This document shows positions 17,272-26,250 of a DNA stretch of 64,000 nucleotides, one piece after another. Numbering within the stretch: position 1 is the stretch's first letter; each line of letters starts with the position of its first letter. Position numbers and translations under genes: made by a program. The DNA is from Myceligenerans pegani (GTDB lineage Bacteria; Actinomycetota; Actinomycetes; Actinomycetales; Cellulomonadaceae), in assembly GCF_014892515.1 (NCBI RefSeq), contig NZ_JADBGR010000064.1:1-64000 (forward strand). The letters run 5' to 3'. The notes below the pieces were generated by a model. It saw only the letters and a list, made by a program, of their open reading frames with translations. It had not been told where the DNA came from and ran no database searches.

Positions 17272-20200
17272 ATGACGGAACCGATGCTGAGTCTCCAAGA
17301 TGTACTGCTGCGTTTGACTGCCTACTGGACCGAGCGCGGCGCGATGATCGTGCAGCCTTTCAACACGGAGGTCGGTGCGGGTACGGCGAACCCGGCGACC
17401 ACGTTGCGGGTTCTGGGTCCGGAGCCGTGGCGGGTGGCGTACGTGGAGCCGAGCGTCCGGCCGGATGATAGCCGGTACGGGCAGAACCCGAACCGTTTGC
17501 AGACGCATACGCAGTTCCAAGTGATCCTGAAGCCGGATCCGGGTGACCCGCAGGAGCAGTACCTCGCATCGTTGGAGGCGATCGGGGTCGATCTCGCGGC
17601 GCATGACATCCGGTTCGTGGAGGACAACTGGGCCTCGCCGGCGCTGGGTGCGTGGGGCCTGGGGTGGGAGGTGTGGCTGGATGGGCTGGAGATCACCCAG
17701 TTCACGTACTTCCAGCAGGCGGGCACGCTCAAGCTGGATCCGGTCTCGGTGGAGATCACCTACGGCATCGAGCGGATCGTGATGGCCCTGCAGGGGGTGT
17801 CCCACTTCGCGGATATCGACTACGCACCGGGGATCACGTACGGCGAGGCGTTCGGCCAGAGCGAGTACGAGATGAGCCGCTACTACCTGGACGAGGCCGA
17901 CATCGCGGCTACCCAGCGGCTGTATGACCTGCACGCCGGCGAGGCGCAGAAGATGCTTGATGCGGGCTTGGCCATGCCCGCGTACTACAACGTGCTCAAG
18001 TGCTCGCACGCCTTCAACGTGCTCGACGCGCGGGGCGCCGTCTCGACGGCGGAACGCGCACGCGCGTTCGCGCTGATGCGCAATCTGTCCAAGGGCGTGG
18101 CCGAACTGTTCGTCGCCCGCCGTAGCGAACTCGGGTTCCCTCTCGGGACAGTTGCGTCACAGGAGCCGCCGGCGCCGCTGGCCATGCCAGCAGTTGACCA
18201 GCAGGCCCGGTTGCTGTTCGAGATTGGGGTCGAGGAGCTTCCCGCAGCCGAGGTCACGCGGGCCAGGGACTGGCTGGAAGCGACGGTCTCGGAACGACTT
18301 GCCTCGACGAAGTTGTCCCATGGACAGGTGCAGGCATATGCGACTCCGCGCCGCCTGGTGGTGTTGGTCGAGGATGTCGCGCCTCGTGAAGCGGACTCTG
18401 TGGAGACGGTCCGCGGCCCGCGCGCGTCGGCGGCGTTCGATGCAACTGGTGCCCCGACACGCGCGGCGACGGGGTTCGCGGCAAAACACGGTATCGAGCC
18501 CGCGAGCCTGGACCGGGTCGAGCAGGACGGGATCGAGTACGTCGCCGTCGTGCGCAACGTCGAGGGCCGCAGGGCGCCCGAGGTGCTCTCGTCCCTGCTC
18601 GCGCAGGTCGTCGTGGATCTGCGATCCGAGCGCAACATGCGGTGGAGCGACCCGGCTCTGTCGTATGCCCGTCCAGTGCGTTGGCTGCTTGCCCTGCTGG
18701 GCGATGCCGCGATTCCAGTCACCGCGTCGCAGCTGACCAGCGGTACCACGACGCGGGTGCAGCGGGTGGCGGCCGCACCGGTGGTACAGGTTCCCTCGGC
18801 CGATGGGTACCTGGACTTCCTTCGTGAGCACGACATCGTCGCTGACGCGCAGGCGCGCAGGTCGATCATCCTCGACGCGGCAGGGGAGAATGCGGCGAAG
18901 GTGTCCGGGCGGGTGGACCTGGAAGCAGATGCTTCCGTCGTGGCGGAGATCGTCAATCTTGTCGAGTCACCTATGCCCATCCTGGGCACGTTCGACAAGC
19001 GCTACCTGGACCTTCCGCCCGAGATCCTCACCTCGGTCATGCGCAAGCACCAGCGGTACCTGCCGCTGCGGACCACCGATGGGCTCCTGCCTCACTTCCT
19101 GACGTTCGCCAACGGCGGCTGCGACGTGGCCACGGTCACCCGAGGCAACGAGGCCGTGGTCCGGGCTCGTTTCGAGGACGCGTTGTTCTTCTGGGAAGCC
19201 GACCAGAAGGTCCCCCTGGAGACGATGAAGGACGGCTTGGCCAAGCTGGCGTTCGAGGAGACCCTCGGCTCGATGGCCGACCGCGCCGGAAGGATCGCGG
19301 TCATCGCCAAGGCCCTCGGGGAACGCCTCGGGCTCGACGGCGCCGAGCGGGCCACCCTGCACCGTGCCGCGGACCTGGCCAAGTTCGACCTCGGCTCGCA
19401 AATGGTGATCGAGATGACCTCCCTGGCGGGCACCATGGCCCGCTACTACGCCACGAACGCGGGCGAGAGACCGGCCGTGGCCGACGCGCTGGCCGACATG
19501 GAGCGCCCCCGCACGTCCGACGACGCGGTCGCAACCAGCACCGCAGGTGCGATCCTCGCGGTCGCCGACCGTGCGGACCTACTCGTCGGACTGTTCGCCG
19601 TCGGTGCCAACCCCACCGGAAGCTCGGACCCGTTCGCCCTGCGGCGAGCCGCGCTCGGCTTGCTGGCAACCATCCGCGAACACTCGCTGTTCGACGCCAT
19701 CACGACCGGCGACATCCTTCGAGTCGCGGCCACGGCCATCGACGCCCAGGGCGTAGCGGTCTCGGAGTCCGCCCTGTCCGCGACCGAGGCGTTCGTGCAA
19801 GCACGGTTCGAGCAGTCCCTTCTCGACGCGGGCAACGCTCCTGACGCGGTGGCAGCGGTCCTGCCCCTCGCCGGCGAGCCGCGGCGCGCTGAGGCGACCC
19901 TGACCGACGTCGAGCGCCTTGCCGGGGAGGATCAGTTTGCCTCGATCGTCGAAGCAGTCCAGCGCGTCCGCCGACTGATCAAGGACGCCGATCCCGACGG
20001 CAACCCCGCCCTACTGACAGCCACGGTCGAACAGCAGCTCGCCACGTCCGTCGAGAAACTTCAACGGGCGCTCGACAGCGGGAGCATCACGCTGCCTCAG
20101 CTCATCTCAGCCTCCAGCGAGACGCTCAACGTGCTCAACACGTTCCTCGACGAGGTTCTCGTGATGGACGAAAACCGTGAGGTCCGAGACGCCCGCATCG

Positions 20201-20307
20201 CCCTCCTGGCGTCCGTGACCCGCATCGCAAACCGGACCGGCATCGACTGGGACGCCGCAAGCCGCCTCCTCGCCACCGGCTACAAGCCCGCCACCGTCAC
20301 CGGCTGA
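17272..20307 (+). CDS. glyQS: Glycyl-tRNA synthetase, fused alpha and beta chains
   Basis: About 1011 residues. Residues 5-290 are the GlyRS alpha (catalytic) chain: SLQDVLLRLTAYW, PFNTEVGAGTANPATTLRVLGPEPW, RYGQNPNRLQTHTQFQVI, ITYGIERIVMAL. A short linker (LGTVASQEPPAPLAMPAVDQQ) leads into a full beta chain from LLFEIGVEELPA onward, with VMRKHQRYLPL, the HD-type region and a terminal DALR-like anticodon domain. The fused form is known from Chlamydia and plant organelles; most actinobacteria use the unrelated dimeric GlyRS, so this is likely a second or acquired enzyme. ATG 17272 chosen; TTG 17269 and ATG 17284 are alternatives. It shares a bidirectional terminator with the TPR gene. Confidence 0.9.
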   Translation: MTEPMLSLQDVLLRLTAYWTERGAMIVQPFNTEVGAGTANPATTLRVLGPEPWRVAYVEPSVRPDDSRYGQNPNRLQTHTQFQVILKPDPGDPQEQYLASLEAIGVDLAAHDIRFVEDNWASPALGAWGLGWEVWLDGLEITQFTYFQQAGTLKLDPVSVEITYGIERIVMALQGVSHFADIDYAPGITYGEAFGQSEYEMSRYYLDEADIAATQRLYDLHAGEAQKMLDAGLAMPAYYNVLKCSHAFNVLDARGAVSTAERARAFALMRNLSKGVAELFVARRSELGFPLGTVASQEPPAPLAMPAVDQQARLLFEIGVEELPAAEVTRARDWLEATVSERLASTKLSHGQVQAYATPRRLVVLVEDVAPREADSVETVRGPRASAAFDATGAPTRAATGFAAKHGIEPASLDRVEQDGIEYVAVVRNVEGRRAPEVLSSLLAQVVVDLRSERNMRWSDPALSYARPVRWLLALLGDAAIPVTASQLTSGTTTRVQRVAAAPVVQVPSADGYLDFLREHDIVADAQARRSIILDAAGENAAKVSGRVDLEADASVVAEIVNLVESPMPILGTFDKRYLDLPPEILTSVMRKHQRYLPLRTTDGLLPHFLTFANGGCDVATVTRGNEAVVRARFEDALFFWEADQKVPLETMKDGLAKLAFEETLGSMADRAGRIAVIAKALGERLGLDGAERATLHRAADLAKFDLGSQMVIEMTSLAGTMARYYATNAGERPAVADALADMERPRTSDDAVATSTAGAILAVADRADLLVGLFAVGANPTGSSDPFALRRAALGLLATIREHSLFDAITTGDILRVAATAIDAQGVAVSESALSATEAFVQARFEQSLLDAGNAPDAVAAVLPLAGEPRRAEATLTDVERLAGEDQFASIVEAVQRVRRLIKDADPDGNPALLTATVEQQLATSVEKLQRALDSGSITLPQLISASSETLNVLNTFLDEVLVMDENREVRDARIALLASVTRIANRTGIDWDAASRLLATGYKPATVTG

Positions 20308-20325
20308 ACAGTCAAGGACACATGA

Positions 20326-20359
20326 AAGGGTCGGGACCTCACGTGAGGTCCCGACCCTT
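20326..20359. terminator. Bidirectional terminator, perfect 34-bp palindrome
   Basis: AAGGGTCGGGACCTCAC is followed at once by its exact reverse complement, giving a perfect 17-bp stem. It ends both the GlyRS gene (stop at 20307) and the convergent TPR gene. The last codons and TGA of the TPR gene lie inside the palindrome. Confidence 0.85.
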
Positions 20360-21556
20360 CTCACGTCCACGAGGCGCGGTGTCGAATTCTTCCCACAACT
20401 TCGTTGCCTTGATATTCCGTTCGACGGTCGCGAGGTATCGCTGAGCCTTCTCCATGTCTCGTAGAAAACTTGAGGATCTGTGGCCTGAGTCGTACTGGCG
20501 CTGATAGATCTCCGTCGATTCTTCAAGGGTTCGCAGCGCGTCGGTATCCCGATCGACCTTGGTGTAACAAAGCGCGAGGTTCGCCAGCGAACTCGCAAGG
20601 TCAGGCTCGAAAAGTTCCCCGTTCGTCGCTGACAACCGCCGCTGGATCTTCACGCACTCCTCGCTGACGTTCATGGCATCGGCGTCCCGATCGACGGATC
20701 TGTACACGACCCCAAGGTTTGTCAGGGATGTGGCGAGGTCGGGCTCGAAGGGCGCGGGGTCCTCGGCTGCCAGTCGACGCCAGATATCGACCGCCTCCTC
20801 AAGGGTGTGCAGGGCATCGGAGCCTCTTGCCGATGTGCCGTACAAGGCGCCCAGATTCGTCAAGGACCATGCCAGATCGGTTTGAAAGTAGGGGTTGCCT
20901 GCTGCCAACTTGCGATAGATCGTCACCGACTCTTCGCTGATGCTCAAGGCGTCGGCGTCGCGACCTACATCTAAATATGAGACTCCCAGATTGGCTGCGG
21001 ACATCGCGAGATGTTCGAAGAATCCAGGGTTGTCCGCTGCGAGTCGACGCCTGATCTCCACCGACTCTTCGCTGACGCTCAAGGCGTCGGCGTCTCGACC
21101 CGCTCTCCTATACGCGGCGCCCAGATTCATCAGGGACATCGCCAATCCGGGTTCGAATCTTGCTGCATTTATTCTCGCAAGTCGGCGATATATCTTTGTC
21201 GACTCTTCGAGGCCATAAAGAGCATCGGCATTCCGGCCTGATTCCAGGGCCGAAACGCCCCACTCGGCCAATTCTTGCGCCGCACGGGCATTGCGTCTCA
21301 GAGCCCGAAAGTGGTCGATCACGAGGCCCCCAGCGATCACGACGACACCAGCGGCCGTCAGAGGATGCTTGACCCAGTCAGGAACGCTCTCGGGGAACAC
21401 GACAGCGATCACGGCGATCACAAGCGCCAACACCGCACTCCCGCACCACCAGATCCCCGACCCGCTTACTCCAGCTATCCGCATGCGCTGGGACGCTACC
21501 CCAAAGCGGACATCGAGGCGACGGCGCCGCCGCGTCGTGCGGGCCATCGGATTCAT
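20339..21556 (-). CDS. TPR-repeat membrane protein
   Basis: A 405-residue protein. A basic N-terminus is followed by two membrane helices (about 30-85), then at least five TPR-like repeats of 44 residues, each with a core resembling DADAL-xSEESVEIRRRLAADNP plus LAMSxxNLGxxYxxxGR (tetratricopeptide_10/12 style). The repeats probably face the cytosol as a protein-binding scaffold. The partner is unknown. It is slightly AT-richer than the surroundings. The C-terminal residues EKGRDLT are encoded in the terminator palindrome. Confidence 0.8.
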   Translation of the reverse strand: MNPMARTTRRRRRLDVRFGVASQRMRIAGVSGSGIWWCGSAVLALVIAVIAVVFPESVPDWVKHPLTAAGVVVIAGGLVIDHFRALRRNARAAQELAEWGVSALESGRNADALYGLEESTKIYRRLARINAARFEPGLAMSLMNLGAAYRRAGRDADALSVSEESVEIRRRLAADNPGFFEHLAMSAANLGVSYLDVGRDADALSISEESVTIYRKLAAGNPYFQTDLAWSLTNLGALYGTSARGSDALHTLEEAVDIWRRLAAEDPAPFEPDLATSLTNLGVVYRSVDRDADAMNVSEECVKIQRRLSATNGELFEPDLASSLANLALCYTKVDRDTDALRTLEESTEIYQRQYDSGHRSSSFLRDMEKAQRYLATVERNIKATKLWEEFDTAPRGREKGRDLT

Positions 21557-21623
21557 GCAGCGCAGTGCCCAAGTGACTGCGGCCGTTCATGTCGTCGTCC
21601 CCTGCTCACACGGCTCGAGCCGG

Positions 21624-22045
21624 TCAGCCGGGTGGACGTTCGATGGCAGCGGGGCGCAGCTGGATGCTGAGGCCTCCGTCGAGGAGGAGGACTTGTCCGC
21701 ACGCAGCGTCGAATGCGGGACCCGCGAAGACGTCGAGTGCTGCTGTCCGGTCGGCGGCAACCGCCGCGTAGTCGAGGAGCGCCGTGGTGGGTGGTGCAAT
21801 TACTGGGGCTCCGAACAGGGGGACGGTCACCTCGTCGCCACGTTCGTGCCCGCTGACATGAACGCGGATCGCCCCGTCTGTATCGGCGGCGCGTGGACCG
21901 GTGAGCTGCTCGCGACGCAAGCGGTGCCAGAGCGGACCCGTCCGAGCGCTGAGAGTTGCGCTGTCGTAGGTCGATGTGGTTTCGGTCAGGGTGAGCGTGA
22001 AGGCGGCCGCCCACCGCGCGTCCTGCCCGGCAGGAAGCCTCTTGG
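21624..22045 (-). pseudogene. C-terminal fragment of an unknown gene joined to the istA remnant
   Basis: An open minus-strand frame without a clear start reads AKRLPAGQDARWAAAFTLTL, then ARTGPLWHRLRREQL, and ends with GQVLLLDGGLSIQLRPAAIERPPG. Its residue composition and codon bias look like genuine coding sequence. It begins exactly where the IS21 transposase homology stops, so its 5' end was probably lost by the same event. Not identified. Confidence 0.35.
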
Positions 22046-22529
22046 CACAGCGCGCAGGTTACGAGCTCGCCGCGCAGGCGGATGGCGACGTCGCCGAAGT
22101 CAACCTCGGCCGCGCGACCCGGGAGGTGCTCTTGCGGGATGAACGCGTTGGCAGGTTCCCGTCCGACCTCGACGCGAATCTCACGGCGTCGGTGGCGACG
22201 TACTCGCGGACCATCCAGTACGACGCCACCCCGGCCCCGTCATGTTCGTCAAGCAGTTGATCGAAGATCCGCTTCGCCGTGTGTCGCTGCTTCCGCGGCG
22301 CGTCGAGCTCCGAGCGCAGCCAGTCGTCGATCACCACTCGGTACGCGTCAAGCCGTGAGCCGCGTTTGGGCGGTTGCTTTCTCTCCTTCGGCCATGCAGA
22401 TTCCAGCGCCGCTGTCACGGTTCGGAAGCCGACGCCGTGCTTGCGCTGCAGCGCGCGATTGGACATCCCAGATCGGGCATCCCGTCGGATCGCCGCGTAC
22501 AGGTCGACCCGGGAACGCGGCTGCGTCAT
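22035..22529 (-). mobile_element. IS21-family istA transposase remnant
   Basis: From ATG 22529 the frame reads MTQPRSRVDLYAAIRRDARS, then RALQRKHGVGFRTVTAALESAWP and APRKQRHTAKRIFDQLLDEH. This is the HTH N-terminus of actinobacterial IstA. One base is missing near 22186, after which the next frame continues with EIRVEVGREP, FIPQEHLPG and AEVDFGDVAIRLRGELVTCAL, the start of the DDE catalytic core including its first Asp. Homology stops near 22035. There is no istB and I see no terminal repeats, so it is an inactive fragment. Confidence 0.75.
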
Positions 22530-22648
22530 CGGTGGCACTCCTGACGTGAGCACGCCGTGGGCACGACTTTCGGCACCGGGCCACCGCCCGGGAACGGTGA
22601 CCGCATGCGACCACAGCCCGGAATCACTGGCCCTACCGAGGTGCTTGG

Positions 22649-22870
22649 TCATGTGCTGCGCAGGGCTTCGGTGGGCGGTACTGAGTCGGCCCGGAGTGCG
22701 GGGTACCACCGACGACGGAGCCGATGAGCAGCGAGTAGGCCAGGTCGAGTCCCACTGAAGCCCAGGTCAGTACGACGGCCCGGCCTTGCGTGGTGACGAA
22801 GACGTTGGTGACGAGCACGCCCAGGATCAGGCCTGTGATGCCGCCGACGACATCAACCTCGACACCACCT
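22649..22870 (-). pseudogene. C-terminal fragment of a FtsX/MacB-type ABC permease
   Basis: The minus strand encodes VVGGITGLILGVLVTNVFV, then VVLTWASVGLDLAYSLLIGSVVGG. After a one-base shift near 22690 it continues as YPALRADSVPPTEALRST and a stop, the classic C-terminus of FtsX-like permeases (YPALRAARLRPTEALR). The N-terminal part is missing. It abuts the hydrolase gene. Confidence 0.6.
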
Positions 22871-22950
22871 GTCCGCCCCGTGTCCCTGGCGCGACGAAGA
22901 TCTGCTTGCTCGGTGCCTAATCGGTCTTCCCGCAGCACCTCGCGGGCCCC

Positions 22951-23784
22951 TCAGCGTTCGCTGCTGAAGAACCGTAGCAACAGCGGGCCGACGGTCTGTG
23001 GGTCGACGACGTGATCCGGCCCCTCGAGGGTCTCCCGTTGAGCGTGGGGTAGTAGATCTGCGAGCTCGTCGGCCGCGCGGTCGAAGAAGTCCGAGGGCAG
23101 GCCTGCCATGTAGGGGACCGTGATCGGTCCTCCGGTGGTGACCAGGACCGGTTGGGTGACCGTTGCCAGTCGACCGGCCGGCAATTGGTAGCGGTTGAGG
23201 AAGACGCTGTCGTGGACCAGCGTGGGCGCGAGGGCGACCGAATCCGCCCAATGCGCCGTCTGCTTGCCTGCCGCTTTCCTGGCCGCGATGTTGTCGTCGG
23301 AGGCGCCGGTCATGTGCATGAACAGTTCGAGAACCTCCTCGTCTCGCCCGGCGTCGAAGGCGCGTCGGGTGTCCGCGATGTACTCCTCGAATCTCGAGCG
23401 CAGGTCGTCTCCGACCGCATATGGCACCTCCCACACGGCGATCGTGTCGATGGCAGACCCGGCCGCAGCGGCTTCCAGCGCCAACGCACCGCCAGAGGAC
23501 GCCCCGAACAGGTGTGCCGAGCCGCCCGCCTCCGCGATCAACGCATCCAGGTCCTCGATCTCCCGCTCCACGGCGTAGGGCTCGGTGAAGCCGCTCGCGC
23601 CGCGTCCCCGACGGGCATAGTTGTAAACCGTGAAGTGCTCGGCGAGAGCAGGTACCAAGGGAGCGTTCTCGGCTCCGTCGTCCAGTCCGCCGCCTACCAG
23701 GACGACAGCCGGGCCGCTTCCCTTCCGGTCGTAGGCGATGGTGGTGCCATCGTTTGATGTCACGCGAAAGGCCATCTCGTTCAT
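22951..23784 (-). CDS. Alpha/beta hydrolase
   Basis: A 277-residue alpha/beta-hydrolase. Oxyanion-side motif VVLVGGGLDDG (28-38), nucleophile elbow LFGASSGGAL with Ser near residue 95, and a catalytic His in GPDHVVDPQTV near 258. The substrate is unknown. It is the last gene of the PadR-DrrAB-DoxX run: 27 bases after the DoxX gene and on the same strand. ATG 23784 is three codons before a second ATG. Co-regulation by PadR is likely but not shown. Confidence 0.8.
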   Translation of the reverse strand: MNEMAFRVTSNDGTTIAYDRKGSGPAVVLVGGGLDDGAENAPLVPALAEHFTVYNYARRGRGASGFTEPYAVEREIEDLDALIAEAGGSAHLFGASSGGALALEAAAAGSAIDTIAVWEVPYAVGDDLRSRFEEYIADTRRAFDAGRDEEVLELFMHMTGASDDNIAARKAAGKQTAHWADSVALAPTLVHDSVFLNRYQLPAGRLATVTQPVLVTTGGPITVPYMAGLPSDFFDRAADELADLLPHAQRETLEGPDHVVDPQTVGPLLLRFFSSER

Positions 23785-23811
23785 CTCACATCTCCGTTCG
23801 AGAGGTTTGTC

Positions 23812-24234
23812 TCAGCGCCTGAGCAGCGTGCCGACGACGGCCTCGGTGCGCGACCACCGCGCCCTTGCGATCACGGCCGCCACGACGAGACAGGCGAGCG
23901 GCAGCCAAGGGCTCTGCTCGAGCACGAACTGATCGGTGATGACAGCACCGGTCAGCAATGCCGCCAACCCGAGACTGGCCAGGCCCGCCAGAGCCGGGAT
24001 CAGAAGTCCAACCCCTCCCGCGACCTCCAGCGCTCCGACCAGGTACCGGAGCCACTGGCCAGCCCCGATGTCGGCGAACATGTCCACCATGACCGGGTCG
24101 CCGGCGAGCTTCGAGATTCCGCCGCCGGCGATTATCGCCGCCAGGACGACTTGCAGAATCCAGACGCCGATGCTGCTCGCCCGCCCGGGCGTGTGCGCAA
24201 CGGTTTCCGAGTTGTTCTTGGGGATGGTGCTCAT
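23812..24234 (-). CDS. DoxX family membrane protein
   Basis: About 140 residues with four predicted membrane helices. It shows the DoxX pattern: helix 1 with [45 protein letters not shown], and two further helices. DoxX proteins are small quinone- or redox-associated membrane proteins of loosely defined role. ATG 24234 chosen because GGAGAG precedes it; the upstream frame is not family sequence. It lies in the PadR-DrrAB unit, 103 bases after the permease gene. Confidence 0.8.
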   Translation of the reverse strand: MSTIPKNNSETVAHTPGRASSIGVWILQVVLAAIIAGGGISKLAGDPVMVDMFADIGAGQWLRYLVGALEVAGGVGLLIPALAGLASLGLAALLTGAVITDQFVLEQSPWLPLACLVVAAVIARARWSRTEAVVGTLLRR

Positions 24235-24337
24235 GCGTCTCTCCTTGTCGTGTCCGGGCCTGGTACCGGTGATGGCGTTGGCCGAGTGGGCCGGGTTGTC
24301 GGAGTTGATTTCGACCAAGTGCTCGCGGTAGCGGGAC

Positions 24338-25183
24338 CTATTTCTTGTTGCGGTAGAGGATCATCGTGATGGGACCGAAGACCGCGACGAGAAGTACGGA
24401 CGAGACGAGCACCCAGCCGATTTCCCCGGCGGGCACCGAGCCGTGCATCAGGCCGCGTACCACGGTCGCCAGGTGGGTGATCGGGTTGACCTCGATGACC
24501 GCCTGCATCCACCCGGGCATCGTCTTCGGGTCGACGAAGATGTTGCTCACGAACGTCAGCGGGAACATCACCATCATGCTGACCCCCGCCACCGAGTTCG
24601 GCGTGCGCAGGATCAGGCTGAGCATCGTCCACAGCCACGACAGGCAGAACGAGAACAGCAGTAGTAGCACCACCGAGAGCACCACGCCGACGGCGCCACC
24701 CTCCGGTCGGAACCCTAGGACCAGTCCGAGCGAGATCACGATCGCCGACCCGATCGAGTAGCGCACCAGATCGCCGAGCAGGGCGCCGACCAGCGGCGAC
24801 GGTCGCCACACCGGAAGTGACCTGAACCTGTCGAACACCCCCTTCTCGATGTCGGTGTTCAACGTGATGCCGGTGTTCATGGTGATCATGACGTTCGCCT
24901 GCACCAGGATGCCGGGCAGCAGGAACTGCAGGTACTCCTGAGTCGACCCGGCGAGCGCGCCACCGAACAGGTAGGTGAACATCAGCGTGAACATGATCGG
25001 GAACATGGTCACGTCGACGAGTTGCTCCGGGAGGTGTTTGATCTTCAGCAGAGCGCGCCAGCCGAATGTCAACGAGGTGAGCACGGGGCCGGGGCGAGAC
25101 GGCCGCTCGCCGGCCAACAGCACACTGCGCAGCGCGTCCTCGGTGACCGGTGCCGACGCCTGCTCCGCGGACGTGGCATTCAT
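24338..25183 (-). CDS. ABC-2 type transporter permease, DrrB family
   Basis: A 281-residue ABC-2 permease with six predicted helices and the ABC2-membrane signature. [21 protein letters not shown] (about 68-88) and the extended [45 protein letters not shown] (about 195-240) are typical of daunorubicin-resistance DrrB. It pairs with the ATPase encoded immediately before it (ATGA overlap) and should form a homodimeric exporter for a hydrophobic compound. The substrate is unknown. Confidence 0.9.
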   Translation of the reverse strand: MNATSAEQASAPVTEDALRSVLLAGERPSRPGPVLTSLTFGWRALLKIKHLPEQLVDVTMFPIMFTLMFTYLFGGALAGSTQEYLQFLLPGILVQANVMITMNTGITLNTDIEKGVFDRFRSLPVWRPSPLVGALLGDLVRYSIGSAIVISLGLVLGFRPEGGAVGVVLSVVLLLLFSFCLSWLWTMLSLILRTPNSVAGVSMMVMFPLTFVSNIFVDPKTMPGWMQAVIEVNPITHLATVVRGLMHGSVPAGEIGWVLVSSVLLVAVFGPITMILYRNKK

Positions 25184-26145
25184 GCGGCATCCTCCTCGGG
25201 TGTCTCCTTGGCGGCGTGTCCGGTCAGGGTGAGGAACACCTCGTCCAGGCTCGGCTGACCGAGCGCGAACTCGGTGACGTCGATGCCGTCGCGGGACAAT
25301 TCGGCCAGGGAGCGGGCGACCCGCTCGGGGTCGGAGATCCGCGCGGACAGGGCGGCCGGGTCGGCGGACGGCTCGGCCCGCACCTCGAGGACGCCGGCGA
25401 GGACCTGTTCGGCCTCGGCCCGCTGCTCGGGCGCACGTAGCCGTACGTGCAGTGAGCCGGCGCCGACCGATGCCTTGAGCTCGCCGCTCGAGCCCTCGGC
25501 GATCACCTTCCCGTGGTCGATCACCGCTATCCGGTCGGCCAGCTGGTCGGCCTCGTCGAGGTACTGTGTGGTCAGCAACACGGTGGTCCCCTCGGCGACC
25601 ATGCCCCTGACGATCTCCCAGACCTGGTTCCTGCTGCGCGGGTCGAGCCCGGTCGTGGGCTCGTCGAGGAAGATCAGTTCGGGGGTGACGACCAGGCTCG
25701 CCGCGATGTCGATGCGCCGGCGCATGCCGCCGGAATACTTCTTCACCTGCCGGTCGGCCGCCTCGGCAAGGCCGAACGCGTCGAGCAGGTCGGTCGCCCG
25801 CTCCCTGCCTCGGCGGCGTGAGTAGCCGAGCAGCCTGGCGAGCAGCAACAGGTTCTCCACCCCGGTGAGGTCCTCGTCGACCGACGCGAACTGCCCGGTG
25901 AGGCCCACCCTGCTTCGCACCGCCTGGGCGTCACGCACGACGTCGTAGCCGAGCACTCGCGCCTCTCCGGCGTCGGGGTGCAGGAGCGTGGCCAGCATGC
26001 GGATCGTGGTGGTCTTGCCCGCCCCGTTCGGACCGAGCACGCCGTACACGCCCCCGGCGCTCACGGCCAGGTCCACACCGGCGACCGCGTGGGTCTTGCC
26101 GAAGCTCTTCTTCAACCCTCTCGTCTCGATCGCGAACGTCCCCAT
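25180..26145 (-). CDS. ABC transporter ATP-binding protein, DrrA family
   Basis: About 321 residues. Walker [11 protein letters not shown]-loop in [13 protein letters not shown], signature [12 protein letters not shown], Walker [17 protein letters not shown] and the H-loop region [11 protein letters not shown] all match DrrA-type drug-export ATPases, including the extra C-terminal domain. ATG 26145 preferred, with GAAGGA upstream; an in-frame TTG at 26187 lies inside the operator and is unlikely. It follows padR on the same strand, with two operator copies in the gap. Confidence 0.92.
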   Translation of the reverse strand: MGTFAIETRGLKKSFGKTHAVAGVDLAVSAGGVYGVLGPNGAGKTTTIRMLATLLHPDAGEARVLGYDVVRDAQAVRSRVGLTGQFASVDEDLTGVENLLLLARLLGYSRRRGRERATDLLDAFGLAEAADRQVKKYSGGMRRRIDIAASLVVTPELIFLDEPTTGLDPRSRNQVWEIVRGMVAEGTTVLLTTQYLDEADQLADRIAVIDHGKVIAEGSSGELKASVGAGSLHVRLRAPEQRAEAEQVLAGVLEVRAEPSADPAALSARISDPERVARSLAELSRDGIDVTEFALGQPSLDEVFLTLTGHAAKETPEEDAA

Positions 26146-26180
26146 GGGTTCGATTCCTTCTCTCGGTGCTCCGAAGGGAT

Positions 26181-26242
26181 TAGTCAAGTTTGACTACGTC
26201 ACCAAGGATGCATGGAGACTGCCAGCTAGTCAAGTTTGAGTA
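26181..26242. promoter_or_regulatory. Two PadR-type operators between padR and drrA
   Basis: TAGTCAAGTTTGACTA at 26181-26196 is a perfect dyad with 7-base arms. TAGTCAAGTTTGAGTA at 26227-26242 is a one-mismatch copy, 46 bases away. They stand immediately upstream of the exporter and just after the PadR stop codon, so PadR probably represses the downstream genes here until its ligand binds. Confidence 0.7.
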
Positions 26243-26250
26243 GCCGCGCG

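Noticed and set aside
26141-26165. GGGTTCGATTCC, resembling a tRNA T-loop
   Set aside because: No acceptor stem or anticodon arm around it; it is the leader of the drrA gene.
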